From NCBI RefSeq assembly GCF_965199065.1, contig NZ_CBDAQN010000003.1, positions 930,001 through 994,000 of the forward strand: a stretch of DNA of 64,000 nucleotides, written 5' to 3'. This document shows positions 44,832-53,356 of this stretch, piece by piece. Each line of letters begins with the position of its first letter. The stretch's first letter is position 1. The position numbers and the translations under genes were made by a program. Source of the stretch: Acidisoma sp965199065 (GTDB lineage: Bacteria; Pseudomonadota; Alphaproteobacteria; Acetobacterales; Acetobacteraceae). The notes beneath the pieces were generated by a model. The model worked only from the letters and a program-made list of their open reading frames with translations, ran no database searches and had not been told where the DNA came from.

Positions 44832-46015
44832 CGGCCGAAGACGGACTTCAGGGCCGGCACCAGATCCGTGCGCTCCCAGGTGAAGGTGCCCTTCTCCTCA
44901 TCCGGCACGCGGCCGAAATGGCCATAGGCCGAGGTAGGCACATAGATCGGCCGGTTGAGGTGCAGATGCTCGCGGATGCCGCGCGGCGAGAGATTGACCA
45001 GCTCCCGCAGCGTCTGCTCCAGCTTATGTTCGTCGACATCATGGCCGGTGCCGGCGAGGTCGACATAGACCGAAAGCGGATGCGACACGCCGATCGCGTA
45101 GCTGATCTGGATCGTGCACTTCTCGGCGAGGCCGGCGGCGACAACGTTCTTCGCGAGGTAGCGGCAGACGTAGGCGGCGGACCGGTCAACCTTCGTCGGG
45201 TCCTTGCCGCTGAAGGCGCCGCCGCCATGCGGGGCCGCACCGCCGTAGGTGTCGACGATGATCTTGCGTCCGGTCAGGCCGCAATCGCCGTCGGGTCCGC
45301 CGACGACGAAGCTGCCGGTCGGGTTGATGTAGATTTCGTCCTCGGACGGCATCCAGCCGTCGGGCAGGCTGGTCCTGATGATCGGGAGCAGCATGCTCTT
45401 GATCTTCTGCTGGGAGACGCCCTCGTCGTGCTGGGTGGAGACGACGATGCTCGTGGCGCCGACCGGCTTGCCATCGACATAGCGGAGCGTGACCTGGCTC
45501 TTCGCGTCGGGTTGCAGGCCTTCGACCGTGAGATCACGGGCGCGGCGCAGTTCGCTGACCCGGCGCAGGATGAGGTGCGCGTAGTAAAGCGGCGCCGGCA
45601 TCAGCTCCTCGGTTTCGCGGCAGGCGTAGCCGAACATGATGCCCTGGTCGCCGGCGCCCTCGTCCTTGTTGCCGGCGGCGTCGACGCCGACCGCGATGTC
45701 GGCGGACTGCGCGTGCAGGTGGACCTCCACCTGGGCGTTGCGCCAGGAGAAGCCGGACTGGTCGTAACCGATGTCATGCACGGCGAGCCGCGCCAGATGG
45801 GCGAGGTATTCCGGCGTGATGGTGTCCGGGCCGCGCGTCTCGCCGGCCAGCACGATGCGGTTCGTCGTCACCAGCGTCTCGCAGGCGACGCGCGCGTAGG
45901 GGTCCGCCGCGAGATAGGCGTCGAGCACCGTGTCGCTGATCCGGTCGGCGACCTTGTCGGGGTGGCCTTCGGAGACCGATTCTGACGTGAAGAGGTACTC
46001 GCCGGTGTCGCGCAT
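44828..46015 (-). CDS. metK: S-adenosylmethionine synthase
   Basis: MetK makes SAM from methionine and ATP. The 395-residue product has FTSESVSEGHPDKVADRISD at the N-terminus, GAGDQGIMFGYA, and GGGAFSGKDPTKVDRSAAY with the phosphate-binding residues. The metK-trmB order is typical of alphaproteobacteria. A base-paired leader at 46028-46066 lies just before its ribosome-binding site (GGA, eight bases before ATG). Confidence 0.97.
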   Translation of the reverse strand: MRDTGEYLFTSESVSEGHPDKVADRISDTVLDAYLAADPYARVACETLVTTNRIVLAGETRGPDTITPEYLAHLARLAVHDIGYDQSGFSWRNAQVEVHLHAQSADIAVGVDAAGNKDEGAGDQGIMFGYACRETEELMPAPLYYAHLILRRVSELRRARDLTVEGLQPDAKSQVTLRYVDGKPVGATSIVVSTQHDEGVSQQKIKSMLLPIIRTSLPDGWMPSEDEIYINPTGSFVVGGPDGDCGLTGRKIIVDTYGGAAPHGGGAFSGKDPTKVDRSAAYVCRYLAKNVVAAGLAEKCTIQISYAIGVSHPLSVYVDLAGTGHDVDEHKLEQTLRELVNLSPRGIREHLHLNRPIYVPTSAYGHFGRVPDEEKGTFTWERTDLVPALKSVFGR

Positions 46016-46027
46016 TGAGGGTTCCGT

Positions 46028-46066
46028 GATGCCTGGGCCTTAGCCTCGCCGGGCGGCGAGGGCATC
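46028..46066 (-). promoter_or_regulatory. structured 5' leader of metK
   Basis: On the minus strand GATGCC pairs with GGCATC, enclosing a CTCGCC/GGCGAG hairpin (loop GCCC) and an unpaired GCTAAGGCCCA strand. The element ends 13 bases before the metK start and next to the GGA ribosome-binding site. It resembles a small control element, though it does not match SAM-II or SAM/SAH riboswitch consensus as I know them. GC-rich sequence can also pair by chance. Confidence 0.4.
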
Positions 46067-46127
46067 GGGGTTTGGCGGAAACCTGAAAGTGGGTCAACCC
46101 TTTGGCCTCAGGAGGGCCGGTTTGGCG

Positions 46128-46868
46128 TCAGGAAGCGAGCCCGAGCACGTCCCGCATGCCGTAGAGGCCGGGCGACCGCCCCGCCGCCCAAAGCGCCGCT
46201 CGCACCGCGCCGCTGGCGAAGGTTCGGCGATCGAACGCCCTATGTGTCAGAACGATTTGCTCATCCGACCCTGCAAAGAGCAGGCTGTGCTCGCCTACCA
46301 CCTGTCCTCCGCGCAGGGCGGCGAAACCGATGGCCCCGGGCGCGCGAGGGCCGGTATGCCCGTCCCGCCCGCTCTGCATGACATCCGCCAGGTCGACGCC
46401 GCGTCCGGCCGCCACGGCACGGCCCAGCGCAACTGCCGTGCCCGAGGGCGCGTCCACCTTCTGGCGGTGATGCATCTCGAGGATCTCGGCGTCGTACCGG
46501 TCGGGCGGCAGGCTGGCCGCCATCTGCTCGGCCAGGGCGAGCACCAAGGTCACGCCGGGGGAGAAATTCGCCGCGTAGACCACGGGGATGTGCGCGGCGG
46601 CGGCCGCCACGGCAGACTCGTCGCCGGCCGAGAGCCCCGAGGTACCGAGCACCCACGCGACCCCTGCGGCCGCGAGGGCTTCGGCGTGGCCCTGGACAGT
46701 GCTGGCGCGGGTGAAATCGATGACGACGTCGCTTGCGGCGGCGAGCGCGTCCAATGTTTCGCCGCGGCCGATGCCACCCGAAAGCGGGCACCCCGCCGCC
46801 GCGATCTCTTCCGCGAGCAGCCGGCCCATCCGGCCTGACAGGCCGGCAACACCAATGCGAACGGGCAT
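46128..46868 (-). CDS. dapB: 4-hydroxy-tetrahydrodipicolinate reductase
   Basis: DapB is the second dedicated step of lysine and diaminopimelate synthesis. The 246-residue product has the nucleotide-binding loop IGVAGLSGRMGRLL, VIDFTRAST, LGTSGLSAGD and EMHHRQKVDAPSGTAVALG with the catalytic His/Lys. It lies six bases after phaB and 112 bases before metK, all on the minus strand. Confidence 0.95.
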   Translation of the reverse strand: MPVRIGVAGLSGRMGRLLAEEIAAAGCPLSGGIGRGETLDALAAASDVVIDFTRASTVQGHAEALAAAGVAWVLGTSGLSAGDESAVAAAAAHIPVVYAANFSPGVTLVLALAEQMAASLPPDRYDAEILEMHHRQKVDAPSGTAVALGRAVAAGRGVDLADVMQSGRDGHTGPRAPGAIGFAALRGGQVVGEHSLLFAGSDEQIVLTHRAFDRRTFASGAVRAALWAAGRSPGLYGMRDVLGLAS

Positions 46869-46874
46869 CCTGCT

Positions 46875-47597
46875 CTAATACATGTGCTGGCCACCGTTGA
46901 TCGAGAGCGTCGATCCGGTGACGAAGTCGGCCTCGTCGGCGGTCAGGAAGACGACGCCGCGGGCGATATCCTCCGCATGGCCGAGGCGACCCACGGGAAT
47001 GCGCGCCACGATCTTGGCAAGCACATCCTCGGGGACGGCGCGCACCATATCTGTATCGACGTAGCCGGGCGCGATGGCATTGACGGTGATGCCGAAGCGC
47101 GCCCCTTCCTGGGCGAGCGCCTTGGTGAAGCCATGGATGCCGGACTTGGCGGCGGCGTAGTTGACCTGGCCATACTGGCCGGCCTGGCCGTTGATGCTGC
47201 CGATGTTGACGACGCGCCCGAACTTCTTCGACTTCATGCCGTCGAAGGTGAGCTTGCAGAGGTTGAAGCAGGAGCCGAGGTTGGTGTCGATCACCGCGTC
47301 CCACATGTCCCGCGTCATGCGGGCCATGGTGCCGTCCCGCGTTATGCCGGCGTTGTTGACCAGGATCTCGATCTGGCCGTGATCGGCGGTGATGCCCGCG
47401 ACGGCGGCCTCGCATTCCGCGTAGTCGCCGGCGTCGAACTTCAGCGTCGCGATGCCGGTCGCAGCGGAAAAGGCCTCTGCCGCGCCGACGTTGCCGGCAT
47501 AGCTCGCAATGACGGTTCGTCCGGCTTCCTTCAGGGCGATGCTGATCGCGGCGCCGATACCGCGCGTGCCGCCGGTGACCAAAGCAACTTTTGTCAT
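46875..47597 (-). CDS. phaB: acetoacetyl-CoA reductase
   Basis: PhaB reduces acetoacetyl-CoA to (R)-3-hydroxybutyryl-CoA for polyhydroxybutyrate. This 240-residue SDR has VALVTGGTRGIGAAI, NNAGITRDGTMARM, and INGQAGQYGQVNYAAAKSGI, the PhaB form of the active site with Tyr-x3-Lys, ending SINGGQHMY. ATG 47597 has a GGGGGGAA ribosome-binding site; the frame is open 41 residues further upstream without family features. No phaA or phaC is in the window. Confidence 0.9.
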   Translation of the reverse strand: MTKVALVTGGTRGIGAAISIALKEAGRTVIASYAGNVGAAEAFSAATGIATLKFDAGDYAECEAAVAGITADHGQIEILVNNAGITRDGTMARMTRDMWDAVIDTNLGSCFNLCKLTFDGMKSKKFGRVVNIGSINGQAGQYGQVNYAAAKSGIHGFTKALAQEGARFGITVNAIAPGYVDTDMVRAVPEDVLAKIVARIPVGRLGHAEDIARGVVFLTADEADFVTGSTLSINGGQHMY

Positions 47598-47723
47598 CTG
47601 TTCCCCCCAACTTTCTTGCATTGTCTTCTCCGGCCGGTGTGACCGCCCGCTGTGCCGCGGGACCCGACTGTACGCTGAAATGCGGGAGATTCCAGCACCA
47701 GTTTCAGGAGCTTGGGTCACGAC

Positions 47724-48782
47724 CTAGCGTGACCAGCGTCCCAACTGGGCGAGATGGGCACGATGAATGACGTAGCCCGTCCAGACCAGCGGCGGGATCA
47801 GCGGAACCAAAACGATCATCGGCTTGTAGAACGATGGCGCTGCGAGGAAGCACCACGCGGCGCCGGCGCCGAACAGCGTAAATCCCCAATAAATCAAGGT
47901 AATCAGCCGGTCGTCGATCCCCACCCGGTGCGCGACCTGGAACAGATGTCCGCGATGCGCCTGGGTCACGTTCTCGCCCCGCAGCAGCCGCCGCACCAGG
48001 GTGAAGGCCACGTCGTAGAGCACGCCGGCCAGCATCATGGGCACCAGCACGAAGGACAGGTCGGCGCCCTCGAAGCGCGAGGAGGCGACCGCCAGCATGG
48101 CGAGGACGAAGCCGCAGAACTGGCTGCCGACATCGCCCATGAAGATGCGCGCGCGGGGGAAGTTGAAGGGCAGGAAACCGAGGATTCCGGCCGCGAGCAG
48201 GGCCGCCGCGAAATAGGTGAACCAGCCGCTCGCATGAACCGAGAAGATGCTGAGGAAGACGCAGGTGATGAAGGTGACCCCGGACGACAGGCCGTTCAGC
48301 CCGTCGATGAAGTTCATCGCGTTGGTCGCGAACAATATCCAGCAAAGGGTGAACGGGATGGCAAAGGGACCGACGTCGACGCCCCCGATGTAGGGCAGGT
48401 GGTAGAGCGTGACATAGAGACCGCTGCCGACCGCCGCGAGCGCCGCGACCACCTGCGTGCCGAGCTTGACGACGAACGGGTAGTCGAAGATGTCGTCGAG
48501 CATAGCCACGAGCGCAATCACGAAGGCGGACAGGATCATGCCGCGGAAGTAGGGGTCGGCGAGACGCGCGAAATCGGCGAACCGATAGAGGGCCGCGGTG
48601 CCAAGCAGATAGGCCAGCACGATCCCGACGCCGCCCATCTTGGGCGTGGGCGCCTCGTGGGCTTTGCGCCCCTCGGGATGATCCATGACACCAACGCGGA
48701 TCATGCCGCGCACCGCAGCCGCCGAGAGCAAAGCGAGCCCCGCCAGGAAGACGAGGTGCAGTATAAAGCGGTGGAGTGTCAT
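47724..48782 (-). CDS. MraY/WecA-family undecaprenyl-phosphate sugar-1-phosphate transferase
   Basis: This 352-residue polytopic membrane protein has family motifs HEAPTPKMGGVGIVLAYL, LDDIFDYPFVVKL, NAMNFIDGLNGLSSG and RARIFMGDVGSQFCG, with the conserved Asp residues. Such enzymes start O-antigen, enterobacterial common antigen or other surface glycans by linking a sugar phosphate to undecaprenyl phosphate. Peptidoglycan MraY is less likely because no mur genes adjoin it. Start ATG 48782 is chosen. Confidence 0.88.
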   Translation of the reverse strand: MTLHRFILHLVFLAGLALLSAAAVRGMIRVGVMDHPEGRKAHEAPTPKMGGVGIVLAYLLGTAALYRFADFARLADPYFRGMILSAFVIALVAMLDDIFDYPFVVKLGTQVVAALAAVGSGLYVTLYHLPYIGGVDVGPFAIPFTLCWILFATNAMNFIDGLNGLSSGVTFITCVFLSIFSVHASGWFTYFAAALLAAGILGFLPFNFPRARIFMGDVGSQFCGFVLAMLAVASSRFEGADLSFVLVPMMLAGVLYDVAFTLVRRLLRGENVTQAHRGHLFQVAHRVGIDDRLITLIYWGFTLFGAGAAWCFLAAPSFYKPMIVLVPLIPPLVWTGYVIHRAHLAQLGRWSR

Positions 48783-48924
48783 GCGGCCTGGCGGTTGAGG
48801 GCGGCGACCTATGGCCGAACTGCCGCAGACGGGCAAGGCACCGGGCGCTCGCCACCAAACAGGCGGGCGGCATGCACGCGCGCGTGTTGCTTGCGACCAA
48901 TCCTTCCGCTAAACGCCCCCGCTT

Positions 48925-48959
48925 AACGTCGGCACCCCTGGAGGCCGGCGTTTTCGGTT
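48925..48959 (+). terminator. terminator-like leader hairpin upstream of rplY
   Basis: AACGTCGGC and GCCGGCGTT form a nine-base-pair stem (one G-T pair) with a ten-base loop, followed by TTCGGTTTTT. It ends about 20 bases before the rplY start. It could be an attenuator for the ribosomal-protein gene, or a terminator of an upstream transcript. Confidence 0.55.
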
Positions 48960-48976
48960 TTTCCAAGGAGCGAGTT

Positions 48977-49711
48977 ATGGCCAATTTTACATCGATCTCG
49001 GCCGAGCTGCGCGAGCGGGCAGGTAAGGGGGCAGCGCGCGCGACACGCCGGGCCGGGAAAGTTCCCGCCGTCATCTATGGTGCGAAGCAGACGCCGACCC
49101 TGATCTCCCTCGAGCCGCGCGCGGTCATCAAGGAGCTGCATCGCGGCGGCTGGCGGTCCCGCCTCTACGAGTTGAAGCTCGGCACGGACAGCGCCCGCGC
49201 GCTCATCCGCGACGTGCAGTTCCACCCGGTCACCGACCAGCCGGAGCATGTGGACTTCCAGCGCCTGGCCCCCGGCGAGCAGATCCGCGTCGCCGTCGCC
49301 GTGGTGTTCGAGGGCGAGGCGACCTCCCCCGGCCTCAAGCGTGGCGGCGTGCTCAACATCGTCCGCCACACGGTCGATGTCTATGCCGACCCCGAGACCG
49401 TGCCCGAGCACTTCAGTGCCGATCTCAGCAGCCTCGACATCAACGACAACGTCCGCTTCTCGGACCTCCGCGGCACCGAGGGCACGCGCCCGATCATTCT
49501 GGACCGTGACTTTGTGGTCGCGACGGTCGCCTCGGTGACGCAGAACGCCGCCGACGTGGCCGAGGAAGCGGCGATCGCCGCCGCGCAGGCCGCCAATGCC
49601 CCTGCGGCCAAGGGTGGCAAGGCTCCGGCAAAGGCTGCTGCCGCACCGGCAAAGGGCGCTGCTCCTGCCAAGGCCGCTGCCCCCGCCAAGCCGGCCGCGA
49701 AGAAGAAGTAA
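48977..49711 (+). CDS. rplY: 50S ribosomal protein bL25 (Ctc/TL5 form)
   Basis: bL25 binds 5S rRNA. The 244-residue Ctc form has SAELRERAGKGAARATRRAG, GKVPAVIYGAK, RDVQFHPVTDQPEHVDFQR, and the C-terminal beta domain (GVLNIVRHTVDVYADPETVPE). The last ~45 residues are an Ala/Pro/Lys low-complexity tail ending KPAAKKK. ATG 48977 has AAGGAG. The order rplY-pth-ychF is standard. Confidence 0.95.
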   Translation: MANFTSISAELRERAGKGAARATRRAGKVPAVIYGAKQTPTLISLEPRAVIKELHRGGWRSRLYELKLGTDSARALIRDVQFHPVTDQPEHVDFQRLAPGEQIRVAVAVVFEGEATSPGLKRGGVLNIVRHTVDVYADPETVPEHFSADLSSLDINDNVRFSDLRGTEGTRPIILDRDFVVATVASVTQNAADVAEEAAIAAAQAANAPAAKGGKAPAKAAAAPAKGAAPAKAAAPAKPAAKKK

Positions 49712-49744
49712 GCCGGCTTTTCGGAACGGGGGCCGCGTCCGCCC

Positions 49745-50322
49745 ATGCTGCTTTGGGTCGGGCTCGGCAATCCCGAGCCGGGAATGGCGCGCCAGCGCCA
49801 CAATATCGGCTTCATGGCGCTCGACAGGATTGCGAGCGCCATGGCTTCGGGCCGTGGCGTCCGCGCTTCAAGGGCCTGCTCGCCGAGGGCCGGATCGGCG
49901 ACACAAAGGTTCTGGCGCTCAAGCCGATGACCTACATGAACGAGTCCGGGCGCTCGGTGCAGGCCGCCCTCGCCTTCTTCAAGCTGGAACCGCAGGCCAT
50001 CACCGTCTTCCATGACGAGCTTGACCTCGTGCCTGGGAAGATCCGCGTGAAGCAGGGCGGCGGCGCTGCCGGCCATAACGGGCTGCGCAGCATCGACCAG
50101 ATGCTCGGCACGCCCGACTACCGCCGGGTGCGGCTCGGCATCGGGCATCCCGGCCACAAGGACCGTGTGCTCGGCTATGTGCTCGGGGACTTTCCCACGG
50201 CGGATCGCAGCTGGCTGGTGCCGTTCCTCGATGCGGTCGCCGACCGCGCCCCGACGCTCGCCTCAAACCGGCCGGAAGAATTCATGTCCGGCGTCACCGA
50301 AGACATGCGGAAGGTATCGTAA
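49745..50322 (+). pseudogene. pth: peptidyl-tRNA hydrolase, interrupted by a one-base frameshift
   Basis: Pth recycles peptidyl-tRNA and is normally essential. The first frame from ATG 49745 gives LLWVGLGNPEPG and RHNIGFMALDRIA, with the active-site Asn and His. It continues as non-homologous residues and stops early. The rest of the protein, HGFGPWRPRFKGLLAEG, KPMTYMNESG, VFHDELDL, GGGAAGHNGLRS and VLGYVLGDF, lies in the -1 frame. Adding one G in TGCGAGCGCC at about 49834 restores DRIAERHGFGPW, the expected sequence. A sequencing or assembly error is more likely than a true null. Confidence 0.9.
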
Positions 50323-51416
50323 TGGGGTTCAACTGCGGCATCGTCGGGCTGCCCAACGTGGGCAAGTCGACGCTCTTCAACGCGCTGACGGCGACCGCCG
50401 CCGCCCAGGCCGCGAACTACCCCTTCTGCACCATAGAGCCGAACGTCGGCCGGGTCGCGGTGCCGGACAAGCGCCTCCAGGCGCTCGCGACCATCGGCAA
50501 GTCGGCGAAAATCGTGCCGACCAGCCTCGAATTCGTCGACATCGCAGGGCTCGTGCGCGGCGCCTCCAAGGGCGAGGGCCTCGGCAACCAGTTCCTCGCC
50601 AATATCCGCGAGACGGACGCCATCATCCATGTCCTCCGCTGCTTCGAGGACACCGACATCACCCATGTCGAGGGCAACATCGATCCGGTGCGGGACGCCG
50701 AGGTGGTCGAAACGGAACTCATGCTCGCCGATCTCGAAAGCCTCGAGAAGCGGCTCATCGGCCTGCAGAAGCGCGCCCGTGGCGGCGACAAGGAGAGCAC
50801 GGCGCAGCTGGCACTGGTCGAGCCGATTATCGCGGCGCTGACCGAGGGCCGAGCCGCGCGCACCGCGATCCCCGAGGCCGAGCGCCGCACCGCCGAGCGT
50901 TTGCAGCTGCTGACGGCCAAGCCCGTCCTCTATGTCTGCAACGTCGAGGAAGCCTCGGCCGCGACCGGCAACGCCTTTTCGGCCAAGGTCGCGGAGATGG
51001 CGGCACGTCAGGGTGCCGCGCATGTCGTGGTGTCGGCGGCGATCGAGAGTGAGGTCAGCCAGTTGCCGCCCGCCGAGCAGTCCGAGTTCCTGGAGGGGCT
51101 GGGCCTCACCGATAGTGGGCTCGACCGGGTGATCGGCGCGGGCTACGGGCTGCTCGGGCTCATCACCTACTTCACGGTCGGTCCGAAGGAGACGCGGGCC
51201 TGGACGATCCTCAAGGGCACCAAGGGTCCGCAGGCGGCGGCGGTCATCCACAACGACTTCGAGCGCGGCTTCATCGCCGCCGAGACAATCGCCTATGACG
51301 ACTACATCGCCTTCAAGGGCGAGGCGGGCGCGCGCGATGCCGGCCGGCTGCGGATCGAGGGCCGTGACTACGTCGTGAAGGACGGCGACGTGCTGCTGTT
51401 CCGCTTCAACGTCTGA
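50322..51416 (+). CDS. ychF: Obg-like ATPase YchF
   Basis: YchF/OLA1 is a ribosome-associated P-loop NTPase that prefers ATP. The 364-residue product has P-loop GLPNVGKSTLFNAL, DIAGLVRGASKGEGLGN, the NVEE segment in place of NKxD (explaining the ATP preference) and the C-terminal TGS domain (TYFTVGPKETRAWTI, DYIAFKGEAGARDAGRL). It overlaps the pth stop by one base (TAATG). Confidence 0.95.
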   Translation: MGFNCGIVGLPNVGKSTLFNALTATAAAQAANYPFCTIEPNVGRVAVPDKRLQALATIGKSAKIVPTSLEFVDIAGLVRGASKGEGLGNQFLANIRETDAIIHVLRCFEDTDITHVEGNIDPVRDAEVVETELMLADLESLEKRLIGLQKRARGGDKESTAQLALVEPIIAALTEGRAARTAIPEAERRTAERLQLLTAKPVLYVCNVEEASAATGNAFSAKVAEMAARQGAAHVVVSAAIESEVSQLPPAEQSEFLEGLGLTDSGLDRVIGAGYGLLGLITYFTVGPKETRAWTILKGTKGPQAAAVIHNDFERGFIAAETIAYDDYIAFKGEAGARDAGRLRIEGRDYVVKDGDVLLFRFNV

Positions 51417-51422
51417 CGCACC

Positions 51423-52028
51423 TCAGTAAAGCGTCTCCCGCGTGTGCGCTGGCGCTTCCTGATCGTAGACCGCGCCGTCAATCGCTCCGGCGCTGAGGCG
51501 CTGCAACATCTTGCCGGCGCTGGGGAGCCGCGACCGCTCCACGAACTTCGCCGGGTTCCACAGGGATGAACGCACCAGCGCCTTCGAGCAGTGGAAATAG
51601 ACGGAGCCGATCGTCACCAGAATCACCGTGCGCGGCAGCTTGCCGCCAACCGCGAACTGGCCGAGCACCTCGGGGTCGTTCGTGATGGTCGCCGTTCCGT
51701 TCACGCGCAGGGTCTCCTCCACACCGGGGATGATGAAGAGCAAGGATATGCGTGGATCGCGGATGATGTTGCGGAGGTTGTCGATCCGGTTGTTGCCCGG
51801 CCGGTCCGGCACCGCGAGCGTCTTGTCGTCCAGCACCCTGACAAACCCAGGCTGATCGCCTTTAGGCGAGCAATCGAGCCCTTCCGGGCCTGCCGTGGCG
51901 ATGACGATGAAGGGTGCCGCCTCGACGAAGGCGCGGTAATCTTCGTTCAGCGAAGAGATTTCCTTGGTTATGGACCGTGGATTGGCCGGCCCGTAAAGCG
52001 CCTCGAGTTCCGCGACTGTCGTAAGCAT
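51423..52028 (-). CDS. FMN-binding PPOX-type flavoprotein
   Basis: This 201-residue pyridoxamine-5'-phosphate oxidase-like protein has FIVIATAGPEGLDCSPKGDQPGFV, TLAVPDRPGNNRIDNLRNI and SLLFIIPGVEETLRVNG, matching the MSMEG_1061-type FMN-dependent family. Its substrate is unknown; it is not PdxH. The start is ATG 52028; the frame is open upstream but unlike the family. It converges on ychF with a six-base gap. Confidence 0.8.
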   Translation of the reverse strand: MLTTVAELEALYGPANPRSITKEISSLNEDYRAFVEAAPFIVIATAGPEGLDCSPKGDQPGFVRVLDDKTLAVPDRPGNNRIDNLRNIIRDPRISLLFIIPGVEETLRVNGTATITNDPEVLGQFAVGGKLPRTVILVTIGSVYFHCSKALVRSSLWNPAKFVERSRLPSAGKMLQRLSAGAIDGAVYDQEAPAHTRETLY

Positions 52029-52150
52029 GGCCCTATCCCTTCCCGCTCTGTTCGCCTTTTGCGGCTTGCAGGACGATACAGCGCCTCGCGCGGGCGTGTC
52101 ATGCCGTCCCTCTTCTTTAGCAGGCTCCGGTTCCCGATCTCTCAGGGCAG

Positions 52151-53356
52151 ATGCCGCCTGAGAATGATCATCGCCTCGACAACACGCAGCCTCGCTGGTT
52201 GCCTGCACTTGCCTCTCGCGGGCAGGGCCGTGCCCACCGTTTGTTCCACCCCCTCTGCGGCGCCTCACCGGACACGCTCATCCGGCTGCTGTCGAAAGGC
52301 GGCGTCAGTCCGCCCCGCGCCCATGTGGCGGCGATCGCGCTCTGCGTCACAACCCTGCGGCTGCCATTCACCCTCGCCGAGACACTCGCGACGCGCGGCC
52401 AGTCCGCCTTCCCTGCGCCGATCTTCATCGTAGGGCACTGGCGCAGCGGCACCACGCACCTCACCAACCTGCTCAGCCGCTCGCCCGCCTTCGGCATCCT
52501 GTCGCCCATGTCGGTCGCCCTCCCCGGCGAGGCGCGTGGGTTCGCCCGCATCGTCCGCCCGTTCATCGAGCAGTTCTTCCCGCGAACACGGCTCATCGAC
52601 GACATGCCGCTGCGGCCGGATCTGCCGCAGGAGGACGAGCTGGCCATGGCAAATCTCTCCACGCTCTCCTGCAACCACGGGCTCTACTTCCCCAGCCGGC
52701 TCGTGGACGAGTTCGACCGCGGGCTGTTCCTCGATGGTGTGGAGGAGGCGGAACTTCGCCAGTGGTCGCGGCGGCTCGCTGCTTTCCTCGGCAAGATGAC
52801 ACGCGACGGCAGGCCTCTGCTTGTGCGCAACCCCGCGAACAGCGCCCGCATCCCATTGTTGCGCGCGATCTGGCCTGACGCCCGGTTCATCCATATCCAC
52901 CGTGCTCCCCAGGACGTGTGCGCCTCTTCGATGCGCATGTTCGCGACCCTCATTCGCGAGCTCTCCCTAGGTGGCGTGACGGATGCGGATGGTCGGGCGC
53001 GGGCCTTGGTGCGACGTGTCTACCCGCGCCTCATGACGAGGCTGCTGGACGATACCGCCACGCTGCCGCCGGGGCAGTTCGTAGAGGTGCCTTACGAGGC
53101 GCTGCGCTCACAACCGATCGAGACATTGGGCCGCATCCATGACAAGCTCAGGCTGCCGGACTTCGATGCAATGCGCGCCTCTGTCGCCGAGCAAATCCGG
53201 CGGACGCCTGCCCATGTGCCGTCTCGGGCAGAGGCGGGAGCGGTCGAACTTGCGTGGCTGGCCGAGCACCCGGGGCTGTTCGCCCGCCTGGGCTACCCTC
53301 TGCCCGCCGCCGGCGCGGATGTCCCACCGGGCGAGCGGCAGCCTGAAGCCGCTTAG
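52151..53356 (+). CDS. sulfotransferase family protein
   Basis: This 401-residue protein has the 5'-phosphosulfate-binding loop FIVGHWRSGTTHLTNLL at about 92-108 and a 3'-phosphate-binding region FIHIHRAPQDVCASSM. It has no SEC-C or TPR part, unlike the enzyme at 23-25 kb. The acceptor is unknown; glycans or lipids are possible. It overlaps the convergent MBL gene by four bases. Confidence 0.8.
   Translation: MPPENDHRLDNTQPRWLPALASRGQGRAHRLFHPLCGASPDTLIRLLSKGGVSPPRAHVAAIALCVTTLRLPFTLAETLATRGQSAFPAPIFIVGHWRSGTTHLTNLLSRSPAFGILSPMSVALPGEARGFARIVRPFIEQFFPRTRLIDDMPLRPDLPQEDELAMANLSTLSCNHGLYFPSRLVDEFDRGLFLDGVEEAELRQWSRRLAAFLGKMTRDGRPLLVRNPANSARIPLLRAIWPDARFIHIHRAPQDVCASSMRMFATLIRELSLGGVTDADGRARALVRRVYPRLMTRLLDDTATLPPGQFVEVPYEALRSQPIETLGRIHDKLRLPDFDAMRASVAEQIRRTPAHVPSRAEAGAVELAWLAEHPGLFARLGYPLPAAGADVPPGERQPEAA

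Noticed and set aside
46028..46066. Known SAM-II or SAM/SAH riboswitch before metK
   Set aside because: The core sequences I know for those classes are not present; only the fold is suggestive, so it is reported as an unclassified element.
48783..48976. tRNA or 5S-like gene before rplY
   Set aside because: No cloverleaf or T-loop sequence; the only structure is the terminator-like hairpin.
49826..49850. Programmed frameshift in pth
   Set aside because: There is no slippery heptamer or following stem at the junction; a missing G explains the data fully.
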